A stretch of 33,069 nt of DNA. It comes from Actinomadura montaniterrae (GTDB lineage Bacteria > Actinomycetota > Actinomycetes > Streptosporangiales > Streptosporangiaceae). The translations under genes were made by a program, and so were the position numbers. Under the pieces are notes generated by a model. That model ran no database searches and was not told where the DNA came from. It saw nothing but the letters and a program-made list of their open reading frames with translations. This document shows, piece by piece, positions 31,077-33,069 of the stretch (its first letter is position 1; each line of letters starts with the position of its first letter). The DNA lies in contig NZ_WBMR01000098.1 of the NCBI RefSeq assembly GCF_008923365.1, forward strand, positions 1 through 33,069, read 5' to 3'.

Positions 31077-31116
31077 GCGCGGTCAGGCGCGGTCAGGCGT
31101 AGTCAGGCGCGGTCAG
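31077..31116. repeat. Four 10-bp tandem repeats between lysR and cvnD
   Basis: GCGCGGTCAG occurs at 31077-31086, 31087-31096 and 31107-31116, with a variant GCGTAGTCAG at 31097-31106. On the minus strand each unit contains TGA, and because the unit is 10 bp the stops fall in all three frames. The cvnD stop codon (31113-31115) is in the first unit it reaches. Confidence 0.8.
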
Positions 31117-31739
31117 GCGCCCTGCGACTCCAGCGCCGGCAGGCCGCGGGACTTCATCGCATGCAGGACGAGGTCGATGAGCACCTGCTTGCAGGAGTCG
31201 AGGCGGCGGGCGTCGCACAGCATCACCGGGACCTTCGGCCCCAGGTTCAGCGCGAGCTGGATCTCCGCGAGGTCGTACTGCCGCGCGCCCTCGAAGCAGT
31301 TCACCGCCACGACGAACGGGGTGCCGCGCCGCTCGAAGTAGTCGACCGACGGGAAGCAGTCCGACAGCCGGCGGGTGTCGGCGAGCACGACCGCGCCGAG
31401 CGCGCCGAGCGACACCTCGTCCCACATGAACCAGAACCGCTCCTGCCCGGGCGTGCCGAACAGGTACAGGACGTACTCGTCGCGGAACGTGAGGCGGCCG
31501 AAGTCCATCGCGACCGTGGTGGTCTTCTTGCGCTCCACCCCGGAGACGTCGTCGACGCCGACGCTCTCGTCGGTGAGGATCTCCTCCGTGCGCAGCGGCC
31601 GCGTCTCGGAGACCGTGCCGACCATCGTCGTCTTACCGACCCCGAAACCGCCCGCGATCACGATCTTGACCGCGGTGGGCATCCGGCGGGCGCGCGCGTC
31701 GCGCCGCCCGCCCCCGGCGTCAGAGAGCCCGGAGACCAT
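31113..31739 (-). CDS. cvnD: Conservon GTP-binding protein CvnD (Ras-like)
   Basis: This 208-residue small GTPase-like protein has the P-loop GGFGVGKT (Gly30-Thr37). A switch-like segment with RKKTTTVAMDFG follows, then the DxxG-equivalent LFGTPGQERF. The NKxD-like position reads AVNCFEGA, with no clear TKxD or NKxD motif, as is usual for actinobacterial conservon ATP/GTP-binding proteins. CvnD acts with the roadblock protein CvnB and kinase CvnA in a membrane-associated, G-protein-coupled-receptor-like switch. ATG 31739 is preferred over the ATG at 31682 because an AAGG-type site lies upstream; it overlaps the cvnC end by 20 bp. It is the last gene of the cluster, and no cytochrome P450 (cvnE) follows. 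Confidence 0.88.
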   Translation of the reverse strand: MVSGLSDAGGGRRDARARRMPTAVKIVIAGGFGVGKTTMVGTVSETRPLRTEEILTDESVGVDDVSGVERKKTTTVAMDFGRLTFRDEYVLYLFGTPGQERFWFMWDEVSLGALGAVVLADTRRLSDCFPSVDYFERRGTPFVVAVNCFEGARQYDLAEIQLALNLGPKVPVMLCDARRLDSCKQVLIDLVLHAMKSRGLPALESQGA

Positions 31740-32148
31740 CGATCACCGCCTTGTAGAGCCTGATGTCGTGCATGTCCGCCTCCGGTTCGGGCTCCTGCAT
31801 CGTGACGAGCCCCTTGCCGAGCAGGTCGCCGAGCAGCACCCGCACGGTCGCCACCGGAAGGTCGAGGTGGCCGGTCAGCTCGGCGACCGACATCACCTGC
31901 TGGCACAGCCGGATGATCGACAGGTGCTCGGGGCCGAGGCCGATCGGGCCCTCCGGCTCGGGCCCGGCCGCCACCACCAGCGTGATGAGGTCGAACTTGC
32001 CGTGGACGGGTTCGATGCGACCGCTCGTCATCACGTACGGGCGCACCATCGGGCCGGCGCTCTCGTCGTAGATCCGCTCGTGGCCGGGGGTGTGCAGCGC
32101 GGGGTCCTGCGGCCAGGGCTCGTGCCCCGGCTCCTCCGGCGGCATCAT
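31720..32148 (-). CDS. cvnC: Conservon DUF742 protein CvnC
   Basis: This 142-residue protein has a low-complexity acidic/Pro-rich N-terminus followed by the DUF742 domain. That domain is recognised by VRPYVMTSGRIEP, HLSIIRLCQQVMSVAELTGHLDLPVATVRVLLGDLLGKGLV, which contains a winged helix-like segment. CvnC proteins are DNA-binding-like partners in conservons with an unsettled role. The ATG at 32148 (followed by another ATG) overlaps the cvnB stop by 4 bp (ATGA). The frame is open much further upstream, but that stretch lies over cvnB and cvnA in other frames. Confidence 0.9.
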   Translation of the reverse strand: MMPPEEPGHEPWPQDPALHTPGHERIYDESAGPMVRPYVMTSGRIEPVHGKFDLITLVVAAGPEPEGPIGLGPEHLSIIRLCQQVMSVAELTGHLDLPVATVRVLLGDLLGKGLVTMQEPEPEADMHDIRLYKAVIDGLRAL

Positions 32149-32570
32149 GCGGGCCGGCCCTCCTGCGCCGTCTCCGACCGCGACGGCGAGGTGAGGTGGT
32201 GCCCCATGCTCGTGACGAGCATCGCCATCTCGTAGGCGATGAGGCCCACGTCGGCCTCCTCGCCGGCCAGCACCGCCAGGCAGGCGCCCTTGCCGGCGAC
32301 CGACACCAGCAGGAACGCCGACTGCATCTCGACGATCGTCTGCCGGACGGGGCCGCCGCCGAACCGGGTGCCCGCGCCCTTGGCGAGGCTCTGGATGCCC
32401 GCCGCCACGGCGGACAGGTGCTCGCCGTCGTCCTGGCTCATGCCCGCCGAGGAGGCCATCAGCAGGCCGTCGGCCGACAGCACCACCGCGTTGCGCGCGT
32501 GCGGCAACCGGTGGACCAGGTCGTCCAGCAAAAAACCCAGGTCGGATGAAGAACCGGTCTTCTGCGTCAC
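32145..32570 (-). CDS. cvnB: Conservon roadblock/LC7 protein CvnB
   Basis: This 141-residue protein has a Roadblock/LC7 domain (about residues 10-110). Typical segments are LGFLLDDLVHRLPHARNAVVLSADGLLMASSAGM and GKGACLAVLAGEEADVGLIAYEMAMLV. Roadblock proteins regulate Ras-like GTPases, here CvnD. The GTG start at 32570 overlaps the cvnA stop (GTGA), and its own stop overlaps the cvnC ATG. Length is typical of the family. Confidence 0.92.
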   Translation of the reverse strand: MTQKTGSSSDLGFLLDDLVHRLPHARNAVVLSADGLLMASSAGMSQDDGEHLSAVAAGIQSLAKGAGTRFGGGPVRQTIVEMQSAFLLVSVAGKGACLAVLAGEEADVGLIAYEMAMLVTSMGHHLTSPSRSETAQEGRPA

Positions 32571-33069
32571 TGACCTTCCTCGCCTTCCGCTGCTTGATTG
32601 CCGAGGGCCTCGGCCGCGTCCGACCGCCCCTGCCGGGTGCCGCGCTGGTAGGAGCCCATGATCCGCTGGATCTCCTCGGGCGAGCGGCCCGGGTCGTCCG
32701 GTTCGTCCTGCTCGTCGGCGACGAGCGGTTCGTCCGTGCGCAGCGGTTCGGCGAGGTTCGCCTGCGGCACGCGGACCGGCAGGCCGGACGGTGTGGTGGA
32801 GATGTCGGGCACGGGTGGCAGGTCCTCCGGCTGGGTCGGTTCGGGATGCCCGCCGCCGGCACCGGTGAGGCCGGATGAGGTGGACGCGGCGCCGTCGGGG
32901 GAGCTCGCCTCGTCCGCGGGGGGCTCGTCCTGCCGTCGGGGCAGGCCGTGTTCGGTGAAGCCGTCCGGCCCGGCCCCGGACGGCGGGACCGGCGCGTCGG
33001 CCGGGTCGGGTGCGCCGGGCGCGCCGGCCTGGTCGGCCGGTTCGGGCGCGGCCGGTTCCGGCGCGGGCG
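32567..33069 (-). CDS. cvnA: Conservon sensor kinase CvnA, C-terminal part (runs off the window)
   Basis: The frame is open from the window end to a TGA that overlaps the cvnB start. About 166 residues are visible: a long Pro/Ala/Gly/Asp-rich disordered stretch, then the conserved GLPVRVPQANLAEPL. An acidic linker and SPEEIQRIMGSYQRGTRQGRSDAAE follow. These last two segments are the usual C-terminal signature of actinobacterial conservon histidine kinases with a nitrate/nitrite-sensing-like extracellular domain. The kinase catalytic core and sensor are outside the window. The position before cvnBCD supports the call. Confidence 0.8.
   Translation of the reverse strand, partial: PAPEPAAPEPADQAGAPGAPDPADAPVPPSGAGPDGFTEHGLPRRQDEPPADEASSPDGAASTSSGLTGAGGGHPEPTQPEDLPPVPDISTTPSGLPVRVPQANLAEPLRTDEPLVADEQDEPDDPGRSPEEIQRIMGSYQRGTRQGRSDAAEALGNQAAEGEEGQ

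Noticed and set aside
31720..32862. cvnC extended upstream to 32862
   Set aside because: The upstream part overlaps cvnB and cvnA in other frames and has no domain; the ATG at 32148 overlapping the cvnB stop is the natural start.
1..33069. Mobile elements, prophage or defence system
   Set aside because: No transposase, integrase, phage structural, restriction-modification or toxin-antitoxin gene was recognisable; gene content is mostly conserved core functions.

Overview
The window is a high-GC actinobacterial chromosome segment. Evidence: strong G/C third-position bias, GTG/TTG starts, a BldC-type developmental regulator, a four-gene conservon (cvnABCD) and mycobacterial-type menaquinone genes. 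An Actinomadura/Thermomonosporaceae-like filamentous actinomycete is a reasonable guess, but only an inference. Most of the window is housekeeping respiratory machinery; no CRISPR array, tRNA, rRNA, prophage or insertion sequence was seen.

Layout. (1) 1-858: 3' part of a membrane-anchored protein with a six-cysteine exported domain. (2) 930-5884: a histidine phosphatase, then a complete System II cytochrome c maturation cluster (ResA/TlpA-like lipoprotein, CcdA, ResB, CcsB), closed by a 13-bp terminator hairpin. (3) 6141-7468: a putative HExxH metallopeptidase and a small acidic protein of unknown function. (4) 7571-9032: bldC (minus strand) divergent from a short-form threonine dehydratase; the gap holds three perfect odd-centred 13-nt palindromes. 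(5) 9222-11612: a DUF4229-like membrane protein, menG and a menJ-like geranylgeranyl reductase. (6) 11854-27773: a complete 14-subunit complex I operon nuoA-N, mostly coupled by 4-bp stop/start overlaps, followed by a polyprenyl diphosphate synthase (27784-28824). (7) 28800-31075: a DHA1-type MFS transporter and a divergent LysR regulator sharing a T-N11-A dyad. (8) 31113-33069, minus strand: conservon cvnA (partial), cvnB, cvnC, cvnD.

How the parts fit. Regions 5 and 6 form one respiratory module. The prenyl synthase can make the menaquinone side chain, MenG methylates the ring, MenJ partly saturates the chain and NuoA-N reduces the quinone with NADH. The clearest regulatory signals are two dyads matching the operator of the NADH/NAD+-sensing repressor Rex. 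One is a perfect 20-bp palindrome before menJ (10313-10332), the other a GTGA-N6-TCAC dyad before nuoA (11742-11757). Both lie 13-14 nt downstream of a TANNNT hexamer, suggesting that quinone-tail saturation and complex I are co-repressed by redox state.

The oddest structural feature is a degenerate duplication of the 3' end of nuoD between nuoD and nuoE. It forms a 32-codon ORF coupled by ATGA overlaps on both sides, and its last 15 codons differ from nuoD only synonymously.
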